DNA of 64,000 nucleotides from DASZTV01 sp036268405 (GTDB taxonomy: Bacteria > Actinomycetota > Actinomycetes > JAFAQI01). The notes beneath the pieces were generated by a model. That model did no database searches, had not been told where the DNA came from, and saw only the letters and a list, made by a program, of their open reading frames with translations. The position numbers and the translations under genes were made by a program. The stretch spans positions 1-64,000 of the forward strand of contig DATAUF010000072.1 in assembly GCA_036268405.1 (NCBI GenBank). The letters run 5' to 3'. This document shows positions 1 through 8,329 of the stretch, piece after piece; the first letter of the stretch is position 1, and the number at the start of each line of letters is the position of its first letter.

Positions 1-1207
1 CGTCGATGAGGTGAAGGCACTTGTCGCGGCCCGCGGCTTTCGCAAGGTGAGTGCGGTCATCGAGGGCGGTCGGACCCGCAACGACTCGACCCGCAACGCG
101 ATCGCCCATCTCGGCGACGGCGAGTGCAACGTGCTGTTCCATGACGCAGTGCGTCCGCTGGTCAGCCAGCGGATCATCCGCGAGTGCGTGAACGCACTGC
201 GCGACTACGAGGCCGTCGATGTCGGGATCGCCTCGGCGGACACCATCGTCGTGGTGGATGAGAACGACGTGATCACCGACATCCCGGATCGCTCCAAGCT
301 TCGTCGCGGCCAGACTCCCCAGGCTTTCCGGCTGTCCACGATCCGGCGGGCCTACGAGTTGGCCTGGCAGGACCCGGACTTCGCCGCGACCGACGACTGC
401 AGCGTGGTGCTGAAGTACCTCCCCGAGGTGCCGATCCACATGGTCGAAGGCTCCGACCAGAACATGAAGGTCACAGCGCCGGTCGACCTCTTCATCGCGG
501 ACAAGCTCTTCCAGCTCGGTTCCGCGGCGATCGACCCACTGCCCAGCCATGCGGCGTACGTCGACGCGTTGCGCGGCCGCGTCGCCGTTGTGTTCGGCGG
601 CAGCTATGGGATCGGCGCCGACATCGTCTCGCTGCTCGAGTCGTACGGCGCGACCGTCCACTCCTTCAGCCGTTCGGCGACCGGCACCGATGTGGGCAAG
701 CCGGACGACATTCGCGCCGCCCTCGAGGTCGCTCACGGCAAGGATGGCCGCATCGACTACATGGTGGTGACTGCGGGCGTGCTGACGACCGGTGCGCTCT
801 CCGACGTCGATGACGAGACCGTCGAGGAGACGATCGGCGTGAACTACATCGCGCCGGTGCAGATCGCGCGGCTCGGCATTGGTTACCTCCGACAGACCAA
901 GGGACAGCTGCTGCTGTTCACCTCGAGCAGCTACACGCGTGGTCGCGCCGGCTACAGCCTCTACTCATCGACCAAGGCCGCCGTGGTCAACCTCACGCAG
1001 GCTCTGGCGGACGAGTGGGTCCCACTTGGCGTCCGGGTCAACTGCGTCAACCCCGAACGTACGGCGACACCGATGCGGGAGCGAGCGTTCGGCGAGGAGC
1101 CGGCTTCCGAGCTGCTTGACCCGGCCGAGGTGGCGCGAAGCGCGGTGGACGTTCTCGTGTCCGAGATCACCGGACAGGTGGTCGACGTGCGACGAGAGCT
1201 CACCTAG
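1..1207 (+). CDS. Bifunctional IspD/TarI-type cytidylyltransferase - SDR oxidoreductase, 5' truncated
   Basis: The reading frame is open to the left edge (first full codon at base 2), so the N-terminus with the nucleotide-binding GG loop is missing. The visible first ~185 residues carry IspD-family marks: HDAVRPLV, PQAF, TDDCS, and a late N-M-K-V-T-x-P-V-D-L stretch. The second half is a short-chain dehydrogenase with the G-G-S-Y-G-I-G nucleotide loop and catalytic Y-S-S-T-K. Such fusions (Bcs1-like) make CDP-ribitol or a related CDP-polyol: the reductase makes the polyol phosphate and the transferase adds CMP. A CDP-glycerol-type polymerase at 4382-5890 fits a teichoic-acid-like product. MEP-pathway IspD is less likely because of the SDR fusion. 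The exact polyol is unknown. Confidence 0.85.
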   Translation, partial: VDEVKALVAARGFRKVSAVIEGGRTRNDSTRNAIAHLGDGECNVLFHDAVRPLVSQRIIRECVNALRDYEAVDVGIASADTIVVVDENDVITDIPDRSKLRRGQTPQAFRLSTIRRAYELAWQDPDFAATDDCSVVLKYLPEVPIHMVEGSDQNMKVTAPVDLFIADKLFQLGSAAIDPLPSHAAYVDALRGRVAVVFGGSYGIGADIVSLLESYGATVHSFSRSATGTDVGKPDDIRAALEVAHGKDGRIDYMVVTAGVLTTGALSDVDDETVEETIGVNYIAPVQIARLGIGYLRQTKGQLLLFTSSSYTRGRAGYSLYSSTKAAVVNLTQALADEWVPLGVRVNCVNPERTATPMRERAFGEEPASELLDPAEVARSAVDVLVSEITGQVVDVRRELT

Positions 1208-1208
1208 C

Positions 1209-1403
1209 TCACACTTTCGTGCGGGTGCCTTTGATCAAGCCGCTCGCGACCCAGGCGTTGAGCGGTTGGCGAAGCGGCCGCGGCTCCTCGGTAGGCGAGG
1301 CGTCGCGCAGTGCGACCACTGCGATGAGCGCCGCGAGCTCCTCATCGCTCGGCTCGCCGCCGTTGACGATTCGAAGGTGCGGTCGAGCGTCTGGTTCGGT
1401 CAT
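1209..1403 (-). CDS. accE: Acyl-CoA carboxylase epsilon subunit (AccE family)
   Basis: A 64-residue protein with the layout of actinobacterial AccE: an N-terminal stretch P-H-L-R-I-V-N-G followed by E-P-S-D-E-E-L-A-A-L, and a C-terminal N-A-W-V-A-S-G tryptophan motif. In this family the epsilon subunit binds the carboxyltransferase AccD and stimulates the acyl-CoA carboxylase complex (propionyl/acetyl-CoA). Its ATG overlaps the accD stop in an ATGA junction (1400-1403), so the two are translationally coupled. It ends convergently against the SDR fusion gene, with one base between stop codons. Residues 34-50 are charged and proline-rich, as usual for these linkers. Confidence 0.88.
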   Translation of the reverse strand: MTEPDARPHLRIVNGGEPSDEELAALIAVVALRDASPTEEPRPLRQPLNAWVASGLIKGTRTKV

Positions 1404-2995
1404 AGCGGGATGTTGCCGTGCTTCTTCGGCGGGAGCGACTCGCGCTTCGTGCGCAGCATCCGCAATGCGCGGATCACCTCGACGCGGGTGGTCGACGGTT
1501 TGATGACCGAGTCGATGTAGCCGCGCTCGGCAGCGATGTACGGGTTCGCGAAGTGGTCCTCGTAGTCGGTGACCAGATCCTTGCGGGCGGCGTCCGGATC
1601 GGCGGCATCGGCGAGCGTGCGCCGGTGCAGGATGTTCACCGCGCCCTGCGCGCCCATGACTGCGATCTCCGCGGTCGGCCACGCGACATTTACGTCGGCC
1701 CGAAGATGCTTCGAGCCCATGACGTCGTAAGCGCCGCCGTATGCCTTGCGCGTGATGACCGTGACCTTGGGCACCGTCGCCTCGGCGTAGGCGTAGAGCA
1801 GCTTCGCGCCGCGTCGGATGATGCCGTTCCACTCCTGGGCGGTTCCCGGCAGGAAGCCGGGCACATCGACGAACGTCAGCACCGGGATGTTGAACGCGTC
1901 GCAGGTTCGTACGAAGCGCGCCGCCTTCTCCGAGGCGTCGATGTCCAGCGTGCCGGCGAACTGCATCGGCTGGTTCGCGACGACCCCCACCGAGCGACCG
2001 TCGATCCGGGCAAATCCGCAGACGATGTTCGGTGCGAACAGCTCGTGCACCTGAAGGAAGTCTCCGTCGTCCACGACATGCTCGATGACCGTGACGATGT
2101 CGTACGGCTGGTTCGGCGAGTCCGGGATGAACGTGTCGAGAAAGGTGTCCGGCTCGGCAGTGTCGAGATCCACCTCGTCGTAGGAAGGCGCCTGCTCCAT
2201 GTTGTTGCTCGGCAAGAAGGCAAGCAACGCGCGGGTGAGCTCGAGAGCCTCGGTCTCATCGGCGGACATGAAGTGCGCGACGCCCGACTTGGTGTTGTGC
2301 GTGCGCGCCCCACCGAGCTCCTCGAAGGTGACGTCCTCACCCGTCACCGTCTTGATGACGTCCGGCCCGGTGATGAACATGTGCGAGGTCTGGTCGACCA
2401 TCACGGTGAAGTCGGTGAGTGCGGGGGAGTAGACATGCCCACCCGCTGTAACGCCCATGATCAGCGAAATCTGCGGGATCACGCCGGAGGCCATCACGTT
2501 GCGATAGAAGATCTCGGCGTAGAGACCGAGTGCGACGACACCTTCCTGGATGCGGGCACCACCGCCCTCGTTGATCCCGACCACGGGGCTGCCCGTCTTC
2601 ATCGCCAGATCCATGACCTTGCAGATCTTCTCGCCATAGACCTCGCCGAGGGCTCCGCCGAAGATGGTGAAGTCCTGGCTGAAGATGCAGATCTGACGGC
2701 CATTGACCGTGCCGTGACCGGTGACCACGCCGTCGCCGTACGGCCGCTTGTCCTGCATGCCGAAGTCGTGGGCGCGGTGCCGCATGAATGCGTCGAGCTC
2801 GACGAACGAACCCGGGTCGAGCAGTGCCTCGATCCGCTCGCGGGCGGTCATCTTGCCCTTGGCGTGCTGCTTCTCGATGGCTGCCTGCGACCCGGCGTGC
2901 ACCGCTTCGTCGATGTGGCGGTCGAGCTGGGCGATCTTGCCGGCGGTCGAGCGCGGGTCCGGACCGTCAGTGGGAGCAGCGGGTTGTGCCGTCAT
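1400..2995 (-). CDS. accD: Acyl-CoA (propionyl/acetyl-CoA) carboxylase carboxyltransferase beta subunit
   Basis: 531 residues from the ATG at 2995 (M-T-A-Q-P). An upstream in-frame ATG at 3046 would add 17 atypical residues and intrude on the divergent birA leader. The crotonase-fold N and C halves carry the two oxyanion-type glycine patches (G-G-G-A-R-I-Q-E-G near residue 145; A-Y-G-G-A-Y-D-V-M-G near 410) that hold the acyl-CoA and carboxybiotin. It transfers CO2 from biotin to propionyl- or acetyl-CoA, making (methyl)malonyl-CoA. The coupled accE and divergent birA match the accD5-accE5-birA locus of mycobacteria. The biotin-carrying alpha subunit is not in the window. Confidence 0.95.
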   Translation of the reverse strand: MTAQPAAPTDGPDPRSTAGKIAQLDRHIDEAVHAGSQAAIEKQHAKGKMTARERIEALLDPGSFVELDAFMRHRAHDFGMQDKRPYGDGVVTGHGTVNGRQICIFSQDFTIFGGALGEVYGEKICKVMDLAMKTGSPVVGINEGGGARIQEGVVALGLYAEIFYRNVMASGVIPQISLIMGVTAGGHVYSPALTDFTVMVDQTSHMFITGPDVIKTVTGEDVTFEELGGARTHNTKSGVAHFMSADETEALELTRALLAFLPSNNMEQAPSYDEVDLDTAEPDTFLDTFIPDSPNQPYDIVTVIEHVVDDGDFLQVHELFAPNIVCGFARIDGRSVGVVANQPMQFAGTLDIDASEKAARFVRTCDAFNIPVLTFVDVPGFLPGTAQEWNGIIRRGAKLLYAYAEATVPKVTVITRKAYGGAYDVMGSKHLRADVNVAWPTAEIAVMGAQGAVNILHRRTLADAADPDAARKDLVTDYEDHFANPYIAAERGYIDSVIKPSTTRVEVIRALRMLRTKRESLPPKKHGNIPL

Positions 2996-3067
2996 GAGGC
3001 CGTAGCGTACGGCGCAAAGGATCCGCGCCGGCGTAGCCGGCTCCACGATGGGCGGAGGGTGGGGTGG

Positions 3068-3880
3068 GTGGATGTGTCTCAGTGGAGCGACCTGTCGCGC
3101 CCCCCGCTGTCAGAGGCGAGGTTGCGGCGGGCGCTGGCGCGCGACGCCACCTGGCACCAGATCGATGTCGTCGAGGCCACCGAGTCGACCAACGCCGACG
3201 TTGCGGCCGCAGCGCGCACGGGCTCGCCCGAAGGCCTGGTCCTTGTCGCCGAGCACCAGGGGGCAGGCCGCGGTCGTCTCGACCGGCGCTGGGAGTCGCC
3301 TGCGCGTGCGGGTCTCATGCTGTCGGTCCTGCTCCGTCCGTCCGTCGATGTGGGGAAGTGGGGACTGATTCCGCTGCTCGCCGGACTGGCGGTGGTCGAG
3401 GCGGTATCCGCCGTGGGTTACGTCGAAGCGTCGCTGAAGTGGCCGAACGACGTGTTGGTCGACGACCTCAAGCTCGGCGGCCTGCTGGTCGAGCTGGCGG
3501 CCGATGCGGCGGTCGTCGGGATCGGGCTCAACGTGTCGACCCGCGCCGACGAGCTGCCCGTCCCGACCGCGACCAGCATGCTTGTCGCCGGTGGAACGAC
3601 TGACCGGGAACCGCTGCTGAAGGAGCTGCTGCGTGCCCTGGCACGTCGCTACCGGGCGTGGTGCGACGCTGATGGCGCTCCGGACTCCGTGCTACCCGCA
3701 TATCGGGAGCGGTGCGAGACGATTGGCGCTGAGGTCGAGCTTGCGCTTCCAGGGGGCGATGTTGCGCGGGGAACCGCGGTTGATGTGGACGAGACCGGCA
3801 GACTGGTCGTCGCTGACGCCGACACCGGCGAAGAGCGGGCCTGGCTGGTCGGCGATGTGACACACGTACGGAGGGGTTGA
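3068..3880 (+). CDS. birA: Biotin--[acetyl-CoA-carboxylase] ligase
   Basis: About 270 residues. Key motifs are present: G-A-G-R-G-R-L biotinyl-AMP loop, K-W-P-N-D-V-L with K-L-G-G-L-L-V-E, and V-V-G-I-G-L-N. It activates biotin to biotinyl-5'-AMP and attaches it to the carrier lysine of acyl-CoA carboxylases, which explains its place divergent from accD-accE. There is no N-terminal helix-turn-helix, so this is a group I ligase and not a repressor. I chose GTG at 3068 because GGAGG at 3054-3058 lies a normal distance upstream; GTG at 3059 and 3074 are alternatives. A PH-domain gene follows 4 bases after the stop. Confidence 0.93.
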   Translation: MDVSQWSDLSRPPLSEARLRRALARDATWHQIDVVEATESTNADVAAAARTGSPEGLVLVAEHQGAGRGRLDRRWESPARAGLMLSVLLRPSVDVGKWGLIPLLAGLAVVEAVSAVGYVEASLKWPNDVLVDDLKLGGLLVELAADAAVVGIGLNVSTRADELPVPTATSMLVAGGTTDREPLLKELLRALARRYRAWCDADGAPDSVLPAYRERCETIGAEVELALPGGDVARGTAVDVDETGRLVVADADTGEERAWLVGDVTHVRRG

Positions 3881-3884
3881 GGCA

Positions 3885-4385
3885 GTGGGCTTTCCCGAGA
3901 ACATCCTTGACGAAGGCGAGCACGTGGTGCGCAACCTTCGGCCGCATTGGCGCAAGGTGGCGGGTCCGGTGGTGCTCCTGCCGATCGTTGTCGGCCTCGC
4001 GTCCTACGGCTGGTTCTCCCTGCCGGACGACTCGGCGCGGAAGGTCCTTCGCTGGGTGATCCTTGCGGCAGCACTCGTGATCCTGCTGTGGTGGTCCGTT
4101 CGGCCGTTCCTCTTCTGGCTGACGACGCGCTACGTCGTGACCGACCGTCGAGTGCTGATGCGCCAAGGCGTTCTGGCGCGTACCGGCCGTGACGTCCCGT
4201 TGACGAGGGTCAACGACGTGTCGTTCTCGAGATCCGTCGTGGAGCGGCTGTTCGGCTCGGGCACGCTTGTCATCGAGTCGGCCGGCGACCGCGGCCAGGT
4301 GTCACTCACCGACGTACCCCACGTCGAGACCGTGCAGCGCGAGATCTACAAGCTCGTCGAGGACGAGGCTCAGCGGTTGCGGTGA
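3885..4385 (+). CDS. PH-domain (bPH2/YdbS-like) membrane protein
   Basis: 166 residues. Two hydrophobic helices (about residues 27-47 and 58-80) are followed by a bacterial PH-like domain containing Y-V-V-T-D-R-R-V-L and V-P-L-T-R-V-N-D-V-S-F, the signature of the bPH2 (DUF304) family. The role of the family is unknown; membrane-proximal scaffolding is assumed. It starts with GTG 4 bases after birA and its stop overlaps the next start as GTGA (4382-4385), so birA, this gene, the glycerophosphotransferase and the cyclase form one coupled run. A PH-domain gene next to birA is also seen in Mycobacterium (Rv3278c beside Rv3279c). Confidence 0.88.
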   Translation: MGFPENILDEGEHVVRNLRPHWRKVAGPVVLLPIVVGLASYGWFSLPDDSARKVLRWVILAAALVILLWWSVRPFLFWLTTRYVVTDRRVLMRQGVLARTGRDVPLTRVNDVSFSRSVVERLFGSGTLVIESAGDRGQVSLTDVPHVETVQREIYKLVEDEAQRLR

Positions 4386-5890
4386 TAGCGAAAGCGCGAT
4401 CGGTCGGACTCAACCGATCGATCTGGGTTGGCGTCGCAGGCATCGCGGTGGTGCTGCTCGCTGCGCGCAAGCTGTCTCTCGGTGTTGCCGTGGCAGCGGC
4501 CGTCGCGATGGCGGTTGTCCTGGTGGCGGCAGCGATCGCCGAGTCGCTGCGCGGGCTCGTCGTGCAGATGCGGCGGACGCCGCTGCGGGCACGCGGCCTG
4601 GATCTGGGCAGCTTCCGAATGCCGCGACGAGCTCCGCGGATTCTCATGAGTCCGCGCGGCCTGGACTTTCTTCCGGTGGTGGTCGGCGCGGTCGGCGTCA
4701 TCGTGGCGAGCAGCGATGACGAGAGTGCGGCTGCTGTCGTCGGCCTCACCGTTGGCGCGCTACTCGGGCTGCTTCCCGTGCTCGTGCTCGGCCGGTTGTT
4801 GCTTCGTGACCACCGCTCGGGGCTGCGCGAGCGCGCGACGGTCGCGATCTCCGACGCGGTCGATCTGCTCGCACCGGAGGTCATCCTCTATTTCGCGGGA
4901 AGCGTCGAGGAGCTCTACCAGCTGCAGATGTGGTTCGAGCCGGTCGTGCGCCTGGACCGCCGGACGCTGGTGGTGTTGCGCAGCGACCTCGCGATGGACG
5001 AGTTGCGGGATGCGCCGTTCCCGGTCATCTCATCGACCTACAACGGCATCCTCGCGGCGCTGCCGCTGCCGTCGAGGGTCCTGACGTTATTCCCGACCCA
5101 CAGCGGCAACAACCTGTCGATGGTGCGCCGCCGGGAGACGTACTGCGTCTTCGTGGGTCACGGCGACAGCGACAAGCCCGACAGCGCCAACCCGTACGCC
5201 CGGTTGTACGACGAGATCTGGGTGGCGGGATCGCTCGGCCGCCGGCGCTACGCGGAAGCTGCAGTCGGGATCCGCGACGAAGCGGTGCACGAGGTGGGTC
5301 GCCCGCAGTTCATGGTGCCGGCCGATCCCGCGCCACAGCCCCCAGTCATCGTCTACGCGCCGACGTGGGAAGGATGGGGCGACGACCCACACCACAGCTC
5401 GTTGCCACATGTCGGTCTTGCGCTGGTCGACGCACTCCTCGCGACACCGGGTGTGAAGGTGCGTTACCGGCCGCATCCGTTGACCGGACAGCGCGATCCC
5501 GACCTGCGCCGGGCGAGCGACGCGATCATCGCGCGGGTCGGCCGGGTGCCGCGCGGCGAGCCACTCTCGGTCACCTTGGCCGGGGCGACTGGTCTCGTTG
5601 CGGATGTCTCCAGCATCGTGTCGGAATACCTCGCCTACGACCGCCCGTACGCCGTCGCTGACACCCGCGGGCTGGGACGCCGGGCACTTTCGCGCCGCTT
5701 CCCGTCCACCGCCGGAGCATTTCTGCTGGACGCCGACCTCGCCGGGCTCGATGCGTTTCTCGCGGCGGCTGCCGGTCGCCGCGACGCGACGTCTCGGGCC
5801 AGGCGCTTGTTGGTCAAGGACGCGCTCGGCGATCCGCTGACGTCGCAGGATCGCTTCGCGGCTGCCGTCGAGCGGGTGCTTGCCCCATGA
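4382..5890 (+). CDS. CDP-glycerol glycerophosphotransferase-like (TagB/TagF family) membrane protein
   Basis: 502 residues. Four hydrophobic segments lie near residues 13-29, 33-53, 94-110 and 117-140. A GT-B catalytic region follows with the family landmarks: H260 in V-G-H-G-D, Y-A-P-T-W-E (325-330), R-P-H-P with H365, and D-V-S-S (408-411) followed by E and D-R-P. TagB/TagF enzymes transfer glycerol-phosphate or ribitol-phosphate from CDP-polyol to a lipid-linked acceptor. The CDP-polyol-type fusion at 1-1207 would supply such a donor. The four N-terminal helices are unusual, since TagF is normally a peripheral protein. GTGA and ATGA overlaps couple it to both neighbours. The acceptor and polymer cannot be told from sequence. 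Confidence 0.78.
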   Translation: MIAKARSVGLNRSIWVGVAGIAVVLLAARKLSLGVAVAAAVAMAVVLVAAAIAESLRGLVVQMRRTPLRARGLDLGSFRMPRRAPRILMSPRGLDFLPVVVGAVGVIVASSDDESAAAVVGLTVGALLGLLPVLVLGRLLLRDHRSGLRERATVAISDAVDLLAPEVILYFAGSVEELYQLQMWFEPVVRLDRRTLVVLRSDLAMDELRDAPFPVISSTYNGILAALPLPSRVLTLFPTHSGNNLSMVRRRETYCVFVGHGDSDKPDSANPYARLYDEIWVAGSLGRRRYAEAAVGIRDEAVHEVGRPQFMVPADPAPQPPVIVYAPTWEGWGDDPHHSSLPHVGLALVDALLATPGVKVRYRPHPLTGQRDPDLRRASDAIIARVGRVPRGEPLSVTLAGATGLVADVSSIVSEYLAYDRPYAVADTRGLGRRALSRRFPSTAGAFLLDADLAGLDAFLAAAAGRRDATSRARRLLVKDALGDPLTSQDRFAAAVERVLAP

Positions 5891-6855
5891 CACCGCCAGA
5901 GGAGTTCGACCCCGGAGCTCTCGAACGAGAGCTGCTCGGCGGCGAACGCCGGTACACCCGTCTCGAGGTGGCTGAGCTGGCGGGCGTTCGGGTCGAGCGC
6001 ACGGTCGAGCTGTGGCGGGCGCTCGGATTCGCCGATGTGGCGGACGACGTCTGTGCGTTCACTGACCGGGACGTGTGGGCGTTGCGGACGGTAACCGAGC
6101 TCGGGGCGGCAGGCTGGCTCGACGACGACCTCCAGGTCTCGATGGCCCGCGCGCTGGGTCAGTCGCTGTCGCGGCTCGCTGATTGGCAGCTGGCCTCGCT
6201 CGGATCGATGATCGATCCGGCGCTCGAGGCCGAGCAGGCGATGCGGCGTGCGGAGGAGCTCGTCCCGGTTGTCGAGGAGCTCATCGGATATGTGTGGCGC
6301 CGCCACCTGGCCGCCGCAGCCGGGCGAGCACTCGCGGGCAGCGGTGACGAGTTTGCCTCCGGGACCGTTGCGGTCGGCTTTGCCGACCTGGTCGGCTTCA
6401 CGAGCCTCACCCGCGAGATCGGCGACGAGGAGCTGGGCGTGCTCGTCGAGCGATTCGAGAGCCTTGCCTCGGACATCGTCGCGGCCGGCGGCGGCCGGGT
6501 GATCAAGACGATCGGCGACGAGATCCTCTTCGTCGCGGACGACGTCGCCACGGCGGCGGAGATCGGCGCCCGCCTCGCCGAGCAGGTGCCCCAGTACGAC
6601 TCCCTTCCCGAGCTGCGGGTCGGGATGGCCTACGGCACGGTCCTGTCGCGGCTCGGCGACGTCTATGGCGAGCCCGTGAACCTCGCGAGCCGCTTGACCT
6701 CCATCGCCCGCCCGGGGGCGATCCTTGTCGACAGGGAGTTCGCCGACGCCATCAATGACAACCCGGCCTGGCGACTGCGTCGCGTGCCCCCGCGACCGGT
6801 GCGCGGCTACGCCCTGCTCCAACCGCTTCGGCTGCGCCGCAACGACGCGTCCTAG
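5887..6855 (+). CDS. Class III adenylate cyclase with Rv1264-type N-terminal regulatory domain
   Basis: 322 residues. Residues 20-140 resemble the Ad_Cy_reg domain that confers pH-dependent autoinhibition on mycobacterial Rv1264 (Y-T-R-L-E-V-A-E-L-A-G, L-W-R-A-L-G-F, F-T-D-R-D-V). Residues 155-300 are the catalytic domain: metal-binding D167 and D211, adenine-selecting K207 and D258, transition-state N265 and R269. All six positions are present, so an active ATP cyclase making cAMP is expected. It is soluble, with no membrane span. It overlaps the upstream gene by ATGA, so cAMP output may be tied to envelope polymer synthesis. The TAG stop lies inside the proposed promoter of the next gene. 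Confidence 0.9.
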   Translation: MTPPEEFDPGALERELLGGERRYTRLEVAELAGVRVERTVELWRALGFADVADDVCAFTDRDVWALRTVTELGAAGWLDDDLQVSMARALGQSLSRLADWQLASLGSMIDPALEAEQAMRRAEELVPVVEELIGYVWRRHLAAAAGRALAGSGDEFASGTVAVGFADLVGFTSLTREIGDEELGVLVERFESLASDIVAAGGGRVIKTIGDEILFVADDVATAAEIGARLAEQVPQYDSLPELRVGMAYGTVLSRLGDVYGEPVNLASRLTSIARPGAILVDREFADAINDNPAWRLRRVPPRPVRGYALLQPLRLRRNDAS

Positions 6856-6858
6856 GCT
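6853..6858 (+). promoter_or_regulatory. -10 box for leaderless HMG-CoA lyase mRNA
   Basis: TAGGCT ends 8 bases before the GTG at 6867 and no Shine-Dalgarno sequence lies between them. This spacing puts transcription start at or next to the start codon. The first three bases are also the cyclase stop codon. Confidence 0.45.
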
Positions 6859-6866
6859 CTTCCCAC

Positions 6867-7781
6867 GTGAGCGATCTCCCGTCTTCGGTCAGCCTTCGTG
6901 AAGTGGGACCGCGCGACGGCCTGCAGAACGAGGACCCGGTATCGACCGAGGCGAAGGTCGAGCTGGTCGATGCGCTGTCGACGACTGGCGTCAGCCGGAT
7001 CGAGGCCGTGAGCTTCGTGTCGCCGAAGGCGATCCCGCAGATGGCGGACGCCGATGCCGTATGGGCCGGCATCACCCGCAACGACGACGTCCGCTACTCC
7101 GCGCTGGTTCCCAACCTCCGTGGTGCGCAGCGGGCGCTGGCCGCGGGCTTTCGCGACATCGAGGTGGTCGTGTCGGCGTCGGATACCCACAACCGCAAGA
7201 ACATCAACCGGAGCACCGCGGAGTCACTCGACGAGATCACCGAGCTGCTTGCGCTCGCCCATGGGATGGACGCAAAGGTGCAGGTCGTCGTCGCGACGGC
7301 GTGGGGTTGTCCGTACGAGGGCGACGTCCCCGTCGAGCGCGTGGTGTCGGTCGCCGGCCGCGTGATCGCAGACGGTGCCGACGGGATCTCGTTCGGCGAC
7401 ACCACCGGCATGGCGACACCGAGCCGGGTCACGAGGCTGATCGGCGAGCTGCGTTCGGCGAACCCCGACGTGCCGGTCAATCTGCATTTCCACAACACGC
7501 GTGGAACCGGCCTGGCCAACGTGCTCGCGGCGATGCAGATGGGCGTGGACGACTTCGACGCCAGTGTCGGCGGACTGGGAGGTTGCCCCTACGCACCCGG
7601 CGCCAGCGGCAATGTCGCGACCGAGGAGCTGATCCACATGGTCGAGGACATGGGGGTGGCGACCGGCATCGACCTCGACGCAATGATCGAAGCGGCCGCC
7701 ACCGCGGAGCGGATCGTCGGTCGCACCCTGCCGAGCCAGGTGCTGCGGGCCGGTCCGCGTACCCGCACCGCTTCGGCATGA
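6867..7781 (+). CDS. Hydroxymethylglutaryl-CoA lyase
   Basis: 304 residues, TIM-barrel HMGL family. The divalent-metal site is visible: E-V-G-P-R-D-G-L-Q at the N-terminus (Asp ligand), H-F-H-N-T near residue 208 (two His ligands) and the cysteine loop G-G-L-G-G-C-P-Y-A-P-G-A-S-G-N near 235. It splits HMG-CoA to acetoacetate and acetyl-CoA, the last step of leucine breakdown. The acetoacetate-CoA ligase at 24657-26642 would re-activate the acetoacetate. The start is GTG, probably leaderless. It overlaps the following acetyltransferase by ATGA. Confidence 0.93.
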   Translation: MSDLPSSVSLREVGPRDGLQNEDPVSTEAKVELVDALSTTGVSRIEAVSFVSPKAIPQMADADAVWAGITRNDDVRYSALVPNLRGAQRALAAGFRDIEVVVSASDTHNRKNINRSTAESLDEITELLALAHGMDAKVQVVVATAWGCPYEGDVPVERVVSVAGRVIADGADGISFGDTTGMATPSRVTRLIGELRSANPDVPVNLHFHNTRGTGLANVLAAMQMGVDDFDASVGGLGGCPYAPGASGNVATEELIHMVEDMGVATGIDLDAMIEAAATAERIVGRTLPSQVLRAGPRTRTASA

Positions 7782-8308
7782 GCGCCCAGGGGGTGGGCGT
7801 GAAGAGCAGTGCGGTGGCGGTGCGCTACGCCGAGCAAGGCGATCTTCCGATCCTGACCGAGATCTACAACCACTACGTGCTGCACACCGCGGCGACGTTC
7901 GACATCACGCCGTTCGACGTCGCCTCGCGCCAGGCGTGGTTCGCCCACTACAGCCGCACCGGTCCGCATCGGTTGCTCGTCGCCACCCACGACGGTGAGG
8001 TCGTCGGCTACGCGAGCAGCAGCCGATTCCGTCCCAAACCGGCGTACGACACCTCGATCGAGGTGACCGTCTATCTCAACCCGCGATCGACCGGTGGTGG
8101 GATCGGCTCTGCGCTGTACGAGCGGCTGTTCGCGGAGCTCCGCGACGAGCCGTTGCATCGCGCGTACGCCGTGATCGCGCTGCCCAACCCGGCCTCCGTG
8201 GCGCTGCATCGGCGATTCGGCTTCGTCGAAACTGGGATGATGAGCGAGGTCGGACGCAAGTACGACCAATGGTGGGACGTGCTGATGATGCAACGTTCGC
8301 TTCCGTGA
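7778..8308 (+). CDS. GNAT N-acetyltransferase, phosphinothricin/methionine sulfoximine acetyltransferase-like
   Basis: 176 residues from the ATG at 7778, which overlaps the lyase stop. A long in-frame extension into the lyase gene is a shadow. Features are R-Y-A-E-Q-G-D-L at the start, I-Y-N-H-Y-V near residue 31, and an acetyl-CoA loop region with S-T-G-G-G-I-G-S-A-L-Y. The Y-N-H-Y and the F-G-F-V-E-T-G end match the Pat/MddA group, which acetylates glutamate analogues or methionine sulfoximine. The true substrate is not predictable. Why it is coupled to HMG-CoA lyase is unclear. Confidence 0.85.
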   Translation: MSAQGVGVKSSAVAVRYAEQGDLPILTEIYNHYVLHTAATFDITPFDVASRQAWFAHYSRTGPHRLLVATHDGEVVGYASSSRFRPKPAYDTSIEVTVYLNPRSTGGGIGSALYERLFAELRDEPLHRAYAVIALPNPASVALHRRFGFVETGMMSEVGRKYDQWWDVLMMQRSLP

Positions 8309-8316
8309 ATTCGCCC

Positions 8317-8322
8317 TAGTCT
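8317..8322 (+). promoter_or_regulatory. -10 box for leaderless carboxyltransferase mRNA
   Basis: TAGTCT followed by 7 bases and then the GTG at 8330, with no purine-rich ribosome site. It fits the TANNNT-plus-7 geometry of actinobacterial leaderless genes. Confidence 0.45.
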
Positions 8323-8329
8323 CACGGGC

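Noticed and set aside
1418..3067. Long plus-strand frame running from inside accD into birA
   Set aside because: It is a shadow over the minus-strand accD gene, composed of atypical Arg/Val/Asp-rich sequence. Only the part from 3068 matches biotin ligase.
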